Positions 6,996-15,260 of a stretch of 17,091 bases of DNA are shown here, in pieces. A program made the translations under genes and the position numbers. The notes beneath the pieces were generated by a model. The model was not told where the DNA came from and ran no database searches. It saw nothing but the letters and a program-made list of their open reading frames with translations. Source of the stretch: SCGC-AAA252-I15 sp043822165 (lineage in GTDB: Archaea > Altiarchaeota > Altiarchaeia > IMC4 > SCGC-AAA252-I15); assembly GCA_043822165.1 (NCBI GenBank), contig JBDRCA010000037.1, positions 1-17,091 on the forward strand, written 5' to 3'. Every line of letters starts with the position of its first letter. Position 1 is the stretch's first letter.

Positions 6996-9900
6996 TTAGG
7001 CGCCTGAAAGCGGCAGACTTATGAGATTCCACCCCGTGACTAACGCCGTCAAGGACGACTGCGTGTAGGTTATCTCGCTGAATTGCCCGGAATCGCTCTT
7101 CGTTAGCATTGACGCGTTCGAAGTGCCCTGCCCGAAGTACGTGACCGTCGTGTTTATGGTGTAGTTTCCGCCCTCCGAGACGCCGAGCGATGCGTACGCG
7201 ACTTTGATGCTGTCCAGCCCCGACGTCGTTATGCTAGATATACTCCACGCGATGGTGTTGTTGCCTGAATGGTAGTTTCCGCCCTCCGAGACGTCTTCTC
7301 CGGAAACGTTTCCTGGCAGGTAAGCCGTCACGTCCACGTTTTCTATGTCGACGCTGCCGGTGTTCCTAAGGTTCACCGTGAAATCGCTTGCCGTAAGCTC
7401 GGTGGTCACCTCAAGGCTCGCAAGGGGTGCCGAGGCCTCGGTCTCCACGAAACCGAAGGTCAGGTTCTCATAAAAGTATACTTCTCCGCCTGATTCGTTG
7501 TATTGGACCGGGAACACCCGGAATACGACCGTCTTGTTCCCGCTAGTCTCGTTAACGACCTCGTAGTCCGTGAGGTTGCCCGGATAAGTCCCGGAAATAT
7601 TGGTGGGAGCGCCCGAGTATATCTCATTGTCAACGGACTGCGCTTCCGAGACGTCTGTTATGGACGGCACAAGTGCCGCGATAGTCTGCGCCGAAGACGA
7701 GACAGTGGCCAGAAGGCTTCCGACGTCGACGCTAGACGGCAGGTTAATCGTCTCAACGATGACCGGGACCGCAGGCATTCCGTCTCGGATGTACAACTGC
7801 GCGTCTGGAATGGAGAATATGATTGCGGAATCATTCTCCATTGTCGTCACGTTCGTCTGCGTGAGATTGCTCACTTGGACGGTTATGGACGTCTGGTTCC
7901 CGGACACGTTCGTAGACACGGAGTATCCGGCGTCCTCCAACCCGACATCTCTCAACCCCTTTGACGCCGGCGCTCCCGCTCTGGACTTCGGAATGTCCAA
8001 AGAATACGTTGGGATGCCGTATAAGTGAGATATCTTGGCGAGCAGTTCCTGGGTTCCGCCGGGGTTTGCCATGACCATGGAGCGTTTCGCGTTCATGTAC
8101 GCTTGTCCTATCGTCTGGTTGACGAGCAATGGAGCGTACAGGTTCGAGTAGAATTGTGCACCCGTTACCGTGGGCGAGTATCCAGTCGCCCCGACGTATG
8201 CGACCGCGCCCTCTGAGAGGAAGGCGAGCACCATGTTGGTGTTCAGCGTGTCGTCTGCGTATGTTGAGCCGCCGTGACACGACTTAGTCACGAAGAACGG
8301 GTGTCCGATATTTTTGCCGACGACGTCCGTCGCCTTTATGAACTCGGGTTCGCCCACCCAGTTTGCCCCGGTCCAGTAGTAGTGGTCGTCCGAGAACTCT
8401 TGTACCGCGTTTCCTGCGTCGCGGAAGTCGTTTCCGTGGCTTCCGGAGTAGATGAAGACGTTTCCGTCGTCGAGTCGGCTGACGTAGGACTCGCCGTTAC
8501 AGCGCATATAGTATACGCTGTCGGATTCGCCGGCGGGCTTCCCGAACTGTGAGCCATTTACGCAGTAGTATTTGCCGCCTGCGAGGTTGTGCCGCCACTT
8601 GCAGCTTTCGTTGAACACACACAGGTTGTTGAAGCCGAACGTGTTCTTGAAGGTGTTCACGAGGTTTGTGTGCGCCGGCTGCGTGGAACCAGATGACGTG
8701 AGACCCCACTTGTAGGCGATGAGCGAGTTGTTTTGGTTGCCCACGTATTTGCTAGACGCGCTTTCGATGTTTGTCGTCATGATGGCTGGCGTCCCGAGGA
8801 GTCTGGCCAACACGAAGTCTTGGAGGTTGTCGTCATTTATGTCTGCGTAGGGGAAGTCGCTCCACACTACCGCGTGGCCGCCTAGCGTCACAAAGTCGTA
8901 GTCCGGGCTCTCCCAGTTCAGCGGTCCGTCGCTTATCCTCATGAAGGGGATGACGTTGTCCGATCCGACGAAGACGACGTAGCGCGCCCGGCTCTCTATG
9001 ACCAGGGAGTGGATGAGCCTCCTTAAGTCCTGCGGGTAGCCGTTCCACTGCCATTTGCCGTTGTTCGTTAAAGTCCCGCTGTTGACGGGGTTGTAGACTC
9101 CTTGGAACGCGTTTTGTCCCTTGGCTGTCTGCCAGTCCAGCCTGAACTTCGTGAGGTTGTAGACTGTCCCGTTATTGTTTGCCGCGTAAGAGTTCAATGC
9201 CGTCACGAGACTCTGTATGTGGCTTGCATTGTACCCCAAGTCTATGAGCCGCTGCGTATCGAGCAGTATTATCAGCTCTGCTCCCGGATTTACCTGTATG
9301 TATGCTCCGTTGAAGCTGCCGCTCCTGTACTGGTCTTTCAGGGGTTCCTGGTAGATGAAGGTGCCGCCTTTGTTGACGTCTCGCTTGTCGCCGGGAGCCA
9401 GGTTCAAAAGGTTTGCTGTATAAGTTATGACTACTTCTTCGGGCGGGTCTGATGTTATGGATGCTAGCGCTCCGATGTAGGTTTTGTCGAAGGTGACGTT
9501 TAAGGTCTTGTTGTCTATCGTCACCTTCTTGCCTGCGGGAACGGTTATGGGGTTCCCGTCTGCCGTGAAGGTTGTCCAGTCCGGGGCTACTTCGGAGTCG
9601 TTTACCACGCTGTCGGAGACGGCTATGTTTTTGCCCGCGATTTCGAGCTCCGAGGAAAGGGATGCTACGACTGCGTCTTCAAGCTGACTGGTGTTGTCTG
9701 CGTCTGACACGCTTCCTCCGCAGGATGAGCCCAGGTTGTTCATCAAGGCTGAGATGTCTGCTATGACGTCCGGGTCAGAGTAACCCCATGTACCGTGTAT
9801 GGGGTATACTGAGACCGTCCTGTTTTGGCATGCCTCTATGGCGTTTAGGACTGCCTGCGTGTCTGCTGCGTCGCAGGTGTTGCCGTGCGCGCACTCATCC

Positions 9901-12900
9901 CCTATCGGGAACACGACTTTGACGGCGTCTTCGCGCCAACCGTATTCCTCGATCAAGTATTCCGTGCCGTCGCCCCACCATTCCTCGCCGATGCTCATGA
10001 CTTTCGCGCCTTGGATGACTTCAACGTCGTCTATGCAGACGTAGTCGGAGGTCCAAAGCGGCATGTGGGTGAAACGCAACAGCATGCTGCTTGCGCCCGA
10101 TATGTCATAATAGGGGTTGTATTCTTTTTTCTCCCATCTTGAAAGCGAGCTTCCAGAGTACTGCTGCATGTTCGTCCACGTGGTTCCCCCGTCTGTTGAG
10201 ACGTCCAGGTACACGATTCCGTTCGTGTTGTAGAGCGTCTGGTAGTTTATCATTATCGTTTCTTCGGCGCTCGTAAGATCTATGGGCGCTATCAGAGTCA
10301 TGTTGTTTCTTTTCGCGCCCTCGACGTAGATGTCGTCTATGTATACGTAGTCTTGTCCGCTGTTGGGCGTGTAAGCGAACCTGAAGACTAGTTGGCTGTA
10401 GAATCCGAGGCCGCCTGATAAGTCGTATCCTTTCCCGTCCCAGGTCGTGCTCGTCCCCGAGAAGGTGCCGATTTCGTACCAGTTCGAGTATAGTCCGCTT
10501 GTGGCGTCTAGGAACTTGTATTGCACTGATACAGTAGCTGTAGTATTGTATTTTGCGACGAATCCGAGTCTCAGCTTCGTCTGGTTGACCACATCTATGT
10601 AGCTTGCAAGCGTCATGTTGTTGGGTTGCTTGCTCCAAACTCTTATGTCGTCCAGGTAGACGTATTGGCCGGGATACATGGGCAGGAACCTGAATCGTAT
10701 GTACTTTACGGTCGAGCCCGGGGCGTAGCTTCTGTTGGTCCAGTTGCTCTGGACTCCGTAGTAGGTTCCCAGCGAATACCAGGTGTTTCCGTTAGCCGAG
10801 TATTCGACGTACACGTAGTTCGAGTACGTGTTGTTGTATTTGGTATAATAGTCGAGTACTCTGCCGTCCGTTCCGCTCAGGTTCAACTGGGTGACGAGTG
10901 TCATCACGCATTCCGGGATGTATGTGAGGTAGATGTCGTCTACGTAAAGGTGTTCGTTTTCGTTGGCTGGGAGATAGTAGAGCCGCAGGTAATTGTATTC
11001 GTAGTAGCCGGAGAGCGTCGTCGACTTGTTGTACCATTGGTAGTAGGAGCCGTATAGGGATGCTATGTTGGACCAGGTGACGCCGTCGTCTGAGCCTTGG
11101 AGCCTAAGATAGCTTGAGCCGTTTTCCTTCATGGACAGGTTTAGTTTGACCGCGCCCTTGTTGGTGTAGTTTATGGGGGCGGGATTCGTAAGCGTCATGA
11201 TGCAGGGCACGGAGTAATTCACGTAGATGTCGTCTATGAACACGTACTGGCCCTGGGATGCGAAGCTCACCCTGAACCTTAAGTACGGGTAATTCATGTA
11301 GTTTTCCAAGCTAACGCTCTTCTGAGTCCAATCCATCAGGTTATACCAATAGTCTACTGTGGTCCATGACTGCCCGTTCTGCGATGCCTCAAGATACAGC
11401 CCCTCGTTGTACGTTATGTTGCTCTTCATCATGAAGTAGACTGTCGGGTACGTGCCGTTTGTGTAGTTTAACGGTTCGATAAGCGTCATGTAGTTCGTCA
11501 TCTTGAAGGAGTCGACTTTCACGTCGTCTATGAGGAACCAGTCGTAGTAGTCATAGGAGTAGTACCTCTCATACTCGAACCTCAATAGTATATGGTTGCC
11601 AACGTACGGCGTCAAGTCGTAGACGTACTCCACCCAATCGTAGGTGTTTCCACCAAGGTAATTGTAGCCGCCAATGTTCGTGAGCTTCGTCCAGTTGGCG
11701 CCTCCGTTCGTGGAGACGTAGACGTATCCTCTGTACATGCCTGAAAAGTTTGCCTTGAAAGTGAGCCGCGCGTTTGCCACTCCAGTAAGGTCAATCGACT
11801 GGTTCAACGTCATGTTCGCGGAGCTTAAGTTTGTGTACGACATGTTGTCTGCGAGCATGCTGTGGTTTTCGCTGTACCAGCTATTGTTCACGCGCGTCCA
11901 GTTGCTAAGGTTCCACAGCCACGTCCCGTTCTCGAAGTCGTCGAAGAAGAGCACGACTCCCGCATCGTATGTGCTGTGAAAGCTTGTGTTTGAACTGTTG
12001 AATACCGTGTTGTTCAGGTGGAAGCACGAGAGATTCCACTTTAGGGCGCCTTCAGCGTCGTCGTGGAAGGTCTGGTTGTCCGGAGTATAGTTGCACAAGT
12101 AACTGTTGCTCGCGCTATGGTAGTCAGAGTTGTTTATCTCGAATTTCTGCAGGCTCCACCTTGCCGAACCCCCCTCCGCGTCGTCTGAGAACTCTGTTTG
12201 TTCGCCGGCATCATAGCCGCAATAGAAGCTTCTGCTCGTGCTGTAAGAGTCAGTGTCGACTAATGCGAACTGCTCCAGCGTCCACTGGGCGGAACCGCCT
12301 TCCGCGTCGTCTTCAAGGTGCGTGAGCGGGTCCATAAGCGTCGAGTAAAAGCTGTGGCTTGTGCTGTTGGACTGGTTCGTGGAAAGGTTCCAGCGGACAA
12401 GCTCCCATCTCGCAGTGCCTGACTCCCCGTCTTCCTCGAATATCTTCGCAGTCTCCGGGCTGTAGATGGAGCATGCGCTGTGCGTGTTCGAAAAATGCTG
12501 GTCTTCAGTGACCGAGAAATTGTTTATCATGCTCCACTTGTCTTGTCCCTCGTAGTCGTCCTCGAATATTGGGGTTCCGTTCACGTAGCCTGACTGCAGG
12601 AGTTTGATGGAGTAGTTGACGCCGTTTACGACGTAGCTTGTCTTGCCCCCGTAATAGTACCCCATCGCGAATATGTCGTGCTTTATGTCCGCGTCCACGG
12701 ACAACCTGTTTATTATGTTCTGCATGACTGAGACCAAGCTATCCCAGTCGTCTCCCATGCTCCCGGACGTGTCGACGACGAAGGTTATGTCGAGGGGAGT
12801 CTTGAAGTCCTGGGCTTCGGAGCCTGTCGCGAACACGCCTGCGTCCCGTATGGAGTTGCCGCTAGGCCTGACTCTCAGGGTCACCTCTGTCGTCTGGTTT

Positions 12901-14087
12901 CCTCCGCTTGAAAACTGCGTCGGGTCTATGTACTTGTCGACTGTGATTCCCGGCAGCGAGTTCTCCATCGTGTCGACGGAGTTTGAGCCTACCATCTGCT
13001 GCTTGATTACGCCTCCAGTGTCCGTTATGGCGACCATCATCCTGTAGGTGGATGCTTCCGTGTCGTTGGTGATGTTCCATGTTATGGCGCCAAGGGTTGC
13101 CACTACCGAGTAATTGTCTCCAGGGTTAAGCGTTATGTCCGCTGCCGGCTGCAGCAGGTCTATGGGCCAGCCTATGCCCGGGTTCCATTCGTGGTCGTTT
13201 GAGTCGTATTTGTGGATCTGGATTGCGAGTTTGCCTGTAATCACCATGTTCCCGACGTTTTGTATCCTGCAGTCAGTGGAAAGCTGCACCACGTCTCCCG
13301 GATAGTATTCCGTGTTGTCTGTCCTGCAGTCCACGAAGTCCGCCTTAAAAGTGTCTCCTACAATGAAGCTTGTGTTCTTCGTGTCCAGCGTGAAAGTCGC
13401 AGCTCCTGACGGGCTTACGTTCATCCAGACGTAGAATTGTCCCCTGTTGTTTCCAGTGTTCCACAGGATTGTCCCGCTTATGTTTTGCAGCGTCTTTGAT
13501 TCTGTGGCGCCTCCCGCAGCAGAAAGCGTCGTGGCGCCTGACGCTACCTGCGCGATGGTGGCGTCGTTTGAATGGTTTTTTATGGCGACTACGAAGTTGA
13601 CTGTAACCGAGGTGTTGGCGAGATTCCGCAAGACTCCGTCTATGGTCAGGTTTTGGTTGGCGTACAAAACAGGGTTGTTGGTTGCAGGGTAACCCGAAGG
13701 CATAAGAGGCTTAGAGTAGGTAAGGGAAGCGGACGTCATGTTGGAGGTGGTGGTTCCTTCAGGGCTTGCGTCCAAGGGGCTCACGTAGCCGACCTTCTTC
13801 CCGGTGGATTGAGCTAATTTTTCCTGTAAGTCCTTCACGCATGTTCTGCAGGTCTTTTCAGGTGGTTGATTGTCTTCGCCGTTGCTTTCATTTTCCACTA
13901 CCGTTTCGTTGTTGGTAGCATTCTCGTCTGTTTCCGGGAAAAGCAGGTACTTTGGGGTGTGCAGTATGTCTCCATCCGACAGTATCTCGTAGACGTCGTC
14001 GCCTGCTGGCTCCGCATCGTCTGCAACGGTGATTTGCGCCGAGAAAAAACTAACTAAAACAAATAACACTAGATACTTTGTCTTCAT
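6996..14087 (-). CDS. Giant exported surface protein: split VWA domain with nested beta-sandwich repeats and C25-like peptidase domain
   Basis: The 2363-residue product has a signal peptide (1 to about 23), then an acidic Asn-rich stretch and Ig-like beta domains (about 100-430). A VWA domain starts near 435 with its metal-site motif D-T-S-G-S at 439-443. After about 930 residues it resumes with W-G-D-G-T-E (from 1371) and K-V-V-F-P-I-G-D (D1397). Residues 507-1363 between the halves are six short 'head' and six long 'tail' repeats. Residues about 1700-2030 resemble C25 (gingipain-type, caspase-like) peptidases: Y-V-V-F-V-G-S-D at 1703, candidate catalytic H1884 in S-G-S-H-G-N and C1937 in T-K-S-C-H-G-G. 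C-terminal beta domains end abruptly in G-W-N-L-I-S-L-P-L-S-G-A, with no membrane anchor. N-x-S/T sequons are very abundant, suggesting glycosylation. The ATG at 14087 is chosen over a TTG two codons earlier because GAGGTG lies 7 nt upstream. A surface adhesin or processing protease is inferred. Confidence 0.9.
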   Translation of the reverse strand: MKTKYLVLFVLVSFFSAQITVADDAEPAGDDVYEILSDGDILHTPKYLLFPETDENATNNETVVENESNGEDNQPPEKTCRTCVKDLQEKLAQSTGKKVGYVSPLDASPEGTTTSNMTSASLTYSKPLMPSGYPATNNPVLYANQNLTIDGVLRNLANTSVTVNFVVAIKNHSNDATIAQVASGATTLSAAGGATESKTLQNISGTILWNTGNNRGQFYVWMNVSPSGAATFTLDTKNTSFIVGDTFKADFVDCRTDNTEYYPGDVVQLSTDCRIQNVGNMVITGKLAIQIHKYDSNDHEWNPGIGWPIDLLQPAADITLNPGDNYSVVATLGAITWNITNDTEASTYRMMVAITDTGGVIKQQMVGSNSVDTMENSLPGITVDKYIDPTQFSSGGNQTTEVTLRVRPSGNSIRDAGVFATGSEAQDFKTPLDITFVVDTSGSMGDDWDSLVSVMQNIINRLSVDADIKHDIFAMGYYYGGKTSYVVNGVNYSIKLLQSGYVNGTPIFEDDYEGQDKWSMINNFSVTEDQHFSNTHSACSIYSPETAKIFEEDGESGTARWELVRWNLSTNQSNSTSHSFYSTLMDPLTHLEDDAEGGSAQWTLEQFALVDTDSYSTSRSFYCGYDAGEQTEFSDDAEGGSARWSLQKFEINNSDYHSASNSYLCNYTPDNQTFHDDAEGALKWNLSCFHLNNTVFNSSNTSFHSTYDAGVVLFFDDFENGTWLWNLSNWTRVNNSWYSENHSMLADNMSYTNLSSANMTLNQSIDLTGVANARLTFKANFSGMYRGYVYVSTNGGANWTKLTNIGGYNYLGGNTYDWVEYVYDLTPYVGNHILLRFEYERYYSYDYYDWFLIDDVKVDSFKMTNYMTLIEPLNYTNGTYPTVYFMMKSNITYNEGLYLEASQNGQSWTTVDYWYNLMDWTQKSVSLENYMNYPYLRFRVSFASQGQYVFIDDIYVNYSVPCIMTLTNPAPINYTNKGAVKLNLSMKENGSSYLRLQGSDDGVTWSNIASLYGSYYQWYNKSTTLSGYYEYNYLRLYYLPANENEHLYVDDIYLTYIPECVMTLVTQLNLSGTDGRVLDYYTKYNNTYSNYVYVEYSANGNTWYSLGTYYGVQSNWTNRSYAPGSTVKYIRFRFLPMYPGQYVYLDDIRVWSKQPNNMTLASYIDVVNQTKLRLGFVAKYNTTATVSVQYKFLDATSGLYSNWYEIGTFSGTSTTWDGKGYDLSGGLGFYSQLVFRFAYTPNSGQDYVYIDDIYVEGAKRNNMTLIAPIDLTSAEETIMINYQTLYNTNGIVYLDVSTDGGTTWTNMQQYSGSSLSRWEKKEYNPYYDISGASSMLLRFTHMPLWTSDYVCIDDVEVIQGAKVMSIGEEWWGDGTEYLIEEYGWREDAVKVVFPIGDECAHGNTCDAADTQAVLNAIEACQNRTVSVYPIHGTWGYSDPDVIADISALMNNLGSSCGGSVSDADNTSQLEDAVVASLSSELEIAGKNIAVSDSVVNDSEVAPDWTTFTADGNPITVPAGKKVTIDNKTLNVTFDKTYIGALASITSDPPEEVVITYTANLLNLAPGDKRDVNKGGTFIYQEPLKDQYRSGSFNGAYIQVNPGAELIILLDTQRLIDLGYNASHIQSLVTALNSYAANNNGTVYNLTKFRLDWQTAKGQNAFQGVYNPVNSGTLTNNGKWQWNGYPQDLRRLIHSLVIESRARYVVFVGSDNVIPFMRISDGPLNWESPDYDFVTLGGHAVVWSDFPYADINDDNLQDFVLARLLGTPAIMTTNIESASSKYVGNQNNSLIAYKWGLTSSGSTQPAHTNLVNTFKNTFGFNNLCVFNESCKWRHNLAGGKYYCVNGSQFGKPAGESDSVYYMRCNGESYVSRLDDGNVFIYSGSHGNDFRDAGNAVQEFSDDHYYWTGANWVGEPEFIKATDVVGKNIGHPFFVTKSCHGGSTYADDTLNTNMVLAFLSEGAVAYVGATGYSPTVTGAQFYSNLYAPLLVNQTIGQAYMNAKRSMVMANPGGTQELLAKISHLYGIPTYSLDIPKSRAGAPASKGLRDVGLEDAGYSVSTNVSGNQTSITVQVSNLTQTNVTTMENDSAIIFSIPDAQLYIRDGMPAVPVIVETINLPSSVDVGSLLATVSSSAQTIAALVPSITDVSEAQSVDNEIYSGAPTNISGTYPGNLTDYEVVNETSGNKTVVFRVFPVQYNESGGEVYFYENLTFGFVETEASAPLASLEVTTELTASDFTVNLRNTGSVDIENVDVTAYLPGNVSGEDVSEGGNYHSGNNTIAWSISSITTSGLDSIKVAYASLGVSEGGNYTINTTVTYFGQGTSNASMLTKSDSGQFSEITYTQSSLTALVTGWNLISLPLSGA
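9999..11813 (-). repeat. Six tandem 'tail' repeats (T1-T6) of a beta-sandwich domain
   Basis: Within the giant protein, residues 759-1363 divide into six units: T1 759-865, T2 866-962, T3 963-1060, T4 1061-1156, T5 1157-1261 and T6 1262-1363. Each begins x-M-T-L, has a central strand with a Y/L-x-S-x-(D/N)-G-x-x-W-T-like segment, an x-L-R-F-x strand, and ends I/V/L-D-D-I/V-x-V. Only T1 directly follows a matching head segment. C962 and C1060 sit immediately before T3 and T4. Copies are well diverged, so the duplications are old. Confidence 0.85.
11814..12569 (-). repeat. Six tandem 'head' repeats (H1-H6) of the same beta-sandwich domain
   Basis: Residues 507-758 of the giant protein form six units: H1 507-548, H2 549-590, H3 591-632, H4 633-673, H5 674-713 and H6 714-758. 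The shared pattern is F-x-D-D-x-E-G-x-x-x-W-x-L near the start and a Ser/Asn-rich S-x-S-x-x-S-F/Y segment near the end. This is the usual N-terminal part of 'D-D-F-E-x-G...W' jelly-roll domains, whose second half begins with an L-x-x-P-I-D-L-type strand. Five of the six heads have no adjacent second half. Confidence 0.85.
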
Positions 14088-14094
14088 AACCAAC

Positions 14095-14100
14095 CACCTC
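14095..14100 (-). promoter_or_regulatory. Shine-Dalgarno site of the giant surface-protein gene
   Basis: GAGGTG on the minus strand lies 7 nt before the ATG at 14087 and only 1 nt before the alternative TTG at 14093, so it selects the ATG. An AT-rich element centred near 14141 on the minus strand (ATATTTTTTAA) could be the TATA box, giving a leader of roughly 28 nt. Confidence 0.65.
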
Positions 14101-14150
14101 TAAATCAATAAATAAGTTAAACCTTCGAATTAATCCTTAAAAAATATGTA

Positions 14151-14903
14151 TTATACCTGAGTTTCCCGGTTTAGTTCGGAAAGTACTCTCTCTGCGGAAT
14201 CCTCGATGCCGTGTTTCCCGAAAAACTTGACGATATTGCCGACGTCCCTCTCAAGAAGCTTTCCCGCGAAAGGGTGATTCAGGGTAACTCCCATGGAAAA
14301 ATCTATGAGCACTGGCCCGCCGTAATCCAGTATGTTGTATTCGCTAAGGTCTCCGTGGACTATGCCGCATGAGTGCATGGCCGTTATCTGGCCGAGAACC
14401 TTTTCATAGTATTGTTTGGCGTCGCCTAATCCGGCGTCCTTGATTTTCGCGGCCGGCACCCCGTCTTCGCCTATGAACTCCATGACCAAGATATTGTTGA
14501 ATACTGCGATGGGCTTGGGGCATGAGACTTTACCGTGTATTACTTGAAGGTTCCTGAACTCCCTGTGCGCCCAACTGTGGACGAGCCGCCTCCTGTTTTT
14601 CCCGACGCTAAAGCGAGGGTCTCCTGCGATGTGTTCGCGCATCCGCTTGAAGTCGCAGGCGTCGACGCAGTAAACCTTGACTGCCACGTCCCCGTCCGCC
14701 GAGGTCGCGTGGTAGACGTTGGCTTCCTTGCCCTGCGAGACTATGCCGACGAGCCTTTCAAACCTTTTTTTCTTGGCGAGAGAATAAAGACTCATCATCG
14801 TCGCGTCGTCGAAGACTCCCTGAGACGTCTTCTTTACTTCGATGCCGTGGCGAAGCCTCTTTCTGTCAGGTTTATCGTCAGAAAAATCAAGGCTGAAATC
14901 CAT
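14151..14903 (-). CDS. rio1: RIO1-family serine/threonine protein kinase
   Basis: RIO kinases are atypical protein kinases and ATPases; Rio1 acts in late maturation of the small ribosomal subunit. With the ATG at 14903 the protein has 250 residues. Visible motifs are the phosphate-loop equivalent S-Q-G-K-E-A-N-V-Y at 56-64, K76 in A-V-K-V-Y, the hinge L-V-M-E-F-I-G at 139-145, the catalytic loop H-G-D-L-S-E-Y-N at 183-190 (D185, N190), and D201 in I-D-F-S-M-G-V, the metal-binding and autophosphorylated aspartate. The last usually sits in I-D-V-S-Q-S-V, so this is a mild variant. A TTG at 14912 would add three residues; neither start has a clear ribosome-binding site. It lies 25 nt downstream of the aIF1A gene, a gene order common in archaea, linking ribosome assembly with initiation. 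Confidence 0.92.
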   Translation of the reverse strand: MDFSLDFSDDKPDRKRLRHGIEVKKTSQGVFDDATMMSLYSLAKKKRFERLVGIVSQGKEANVYHATSADGDVAVKVYCVDACDFKRMREHIAGDPRFSVGKNRRRLVHSWAHREFRNLQVIHGKVSCPKPIAVFNNILVMEFIGEDGVPAAKIKDAGLGDAKQYYEKVLGQITAMHSCGIVHGDLSEYNILDYGGPVLIDFSMGVTLNHPFAGKLLERDVGNIVKFFGKHGIEDSAERVLSELNRETQV

Positions 14904-14928
14904 GGCAGGCAAATGGGATAAGAAAAAA

Positions 14929-15255
14929 TCAGATGTTGCTTATGCCCTCAAGATAACCCTTCTTGTCCAGCCAGTCCCCCTGCTGAACGGTATAACGCCA
15001 CAGGATGTCGCCGCGCTCATTAGTCTGGACGCTCCACGGCTCAATCAACACGATATTACCCTCCTTAATCCAGATGCGCCTCCTAATCTTGCCCGGAATC
15101 CTGCAAAGCCGGGTGAAACCGTCAGTGCAGCGAACCAGCATCCTCCTGTCGCCGAGCAACTGCTCTACTTCCCCGAGTAGCTGTCCCTTCCTGGGTGTGC
15201 GGACTCTTACAAGCTCCTCCCCGTTTTCCCCGGTCTCGGGCTTCCTGTCAGACAT
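14929..15255 (-). CDS. eif1A: Translation initiation factor aIF1A (eIF1A homologue)
   Basis: This 108-residue OB-fold (S1-like) protein binds the A-site region of the small ribosomal subunit and promotes initiation-complex assembly and scanning or start selection. The family signature is clear: R-V-R-T-P-R-K-G-Q-L-L-G near 17-28, V-R-C-T-D-G near 41-46, R-I-P-G-K-I-R-R-R-I-W-I near 52-63, I-E-P-W-S-V-Q, and D-I-L-W-R-Y-T. The length matches archaeal aIF1A. It is followed by rio1, probably in one transcript. A TATA-like element about 30 nt upstream of the ATG and the absence of a Shine-Dalgarno site suggest a leaderless mRNA. Confidence 0.96.
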   Translation of the reverse strand: MSDRKPETGENGEELVRVRTPRKGQLLGEVEQLLGDRRMLVRCTDGFTRLCRIPGKIRRRIWIKEGNIVLIEPWSVQTNERGDILWRYTVQQGDWLDKKGYLEGISNI

Positions 15256-15260
15256 AGTTC

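Noticed and set aside
10105..10638. Long alternative-frame ORF (177 aa, minus strand) within the giant gene
   Set aside because: It is a same-strand shifted frame of the repeat region; its Arg/His-rich translation follows from the skewed codon use of the real frame and shows no domain or start signal.
9999..12569. CRISPR-like or DNA-level tandem repeat
   Set aside because: The repetition is at the protein level; the DNA copies have diverged at synonymous sites and there are no identical repeats with unique spacers.
14904..14912. TTG start of the RIO1 kinase at 14912
   Set aside because: It adds only three residues and has no ribosome-binding site; the ATG at 14903 is preferred, though the evidence is thin either way.
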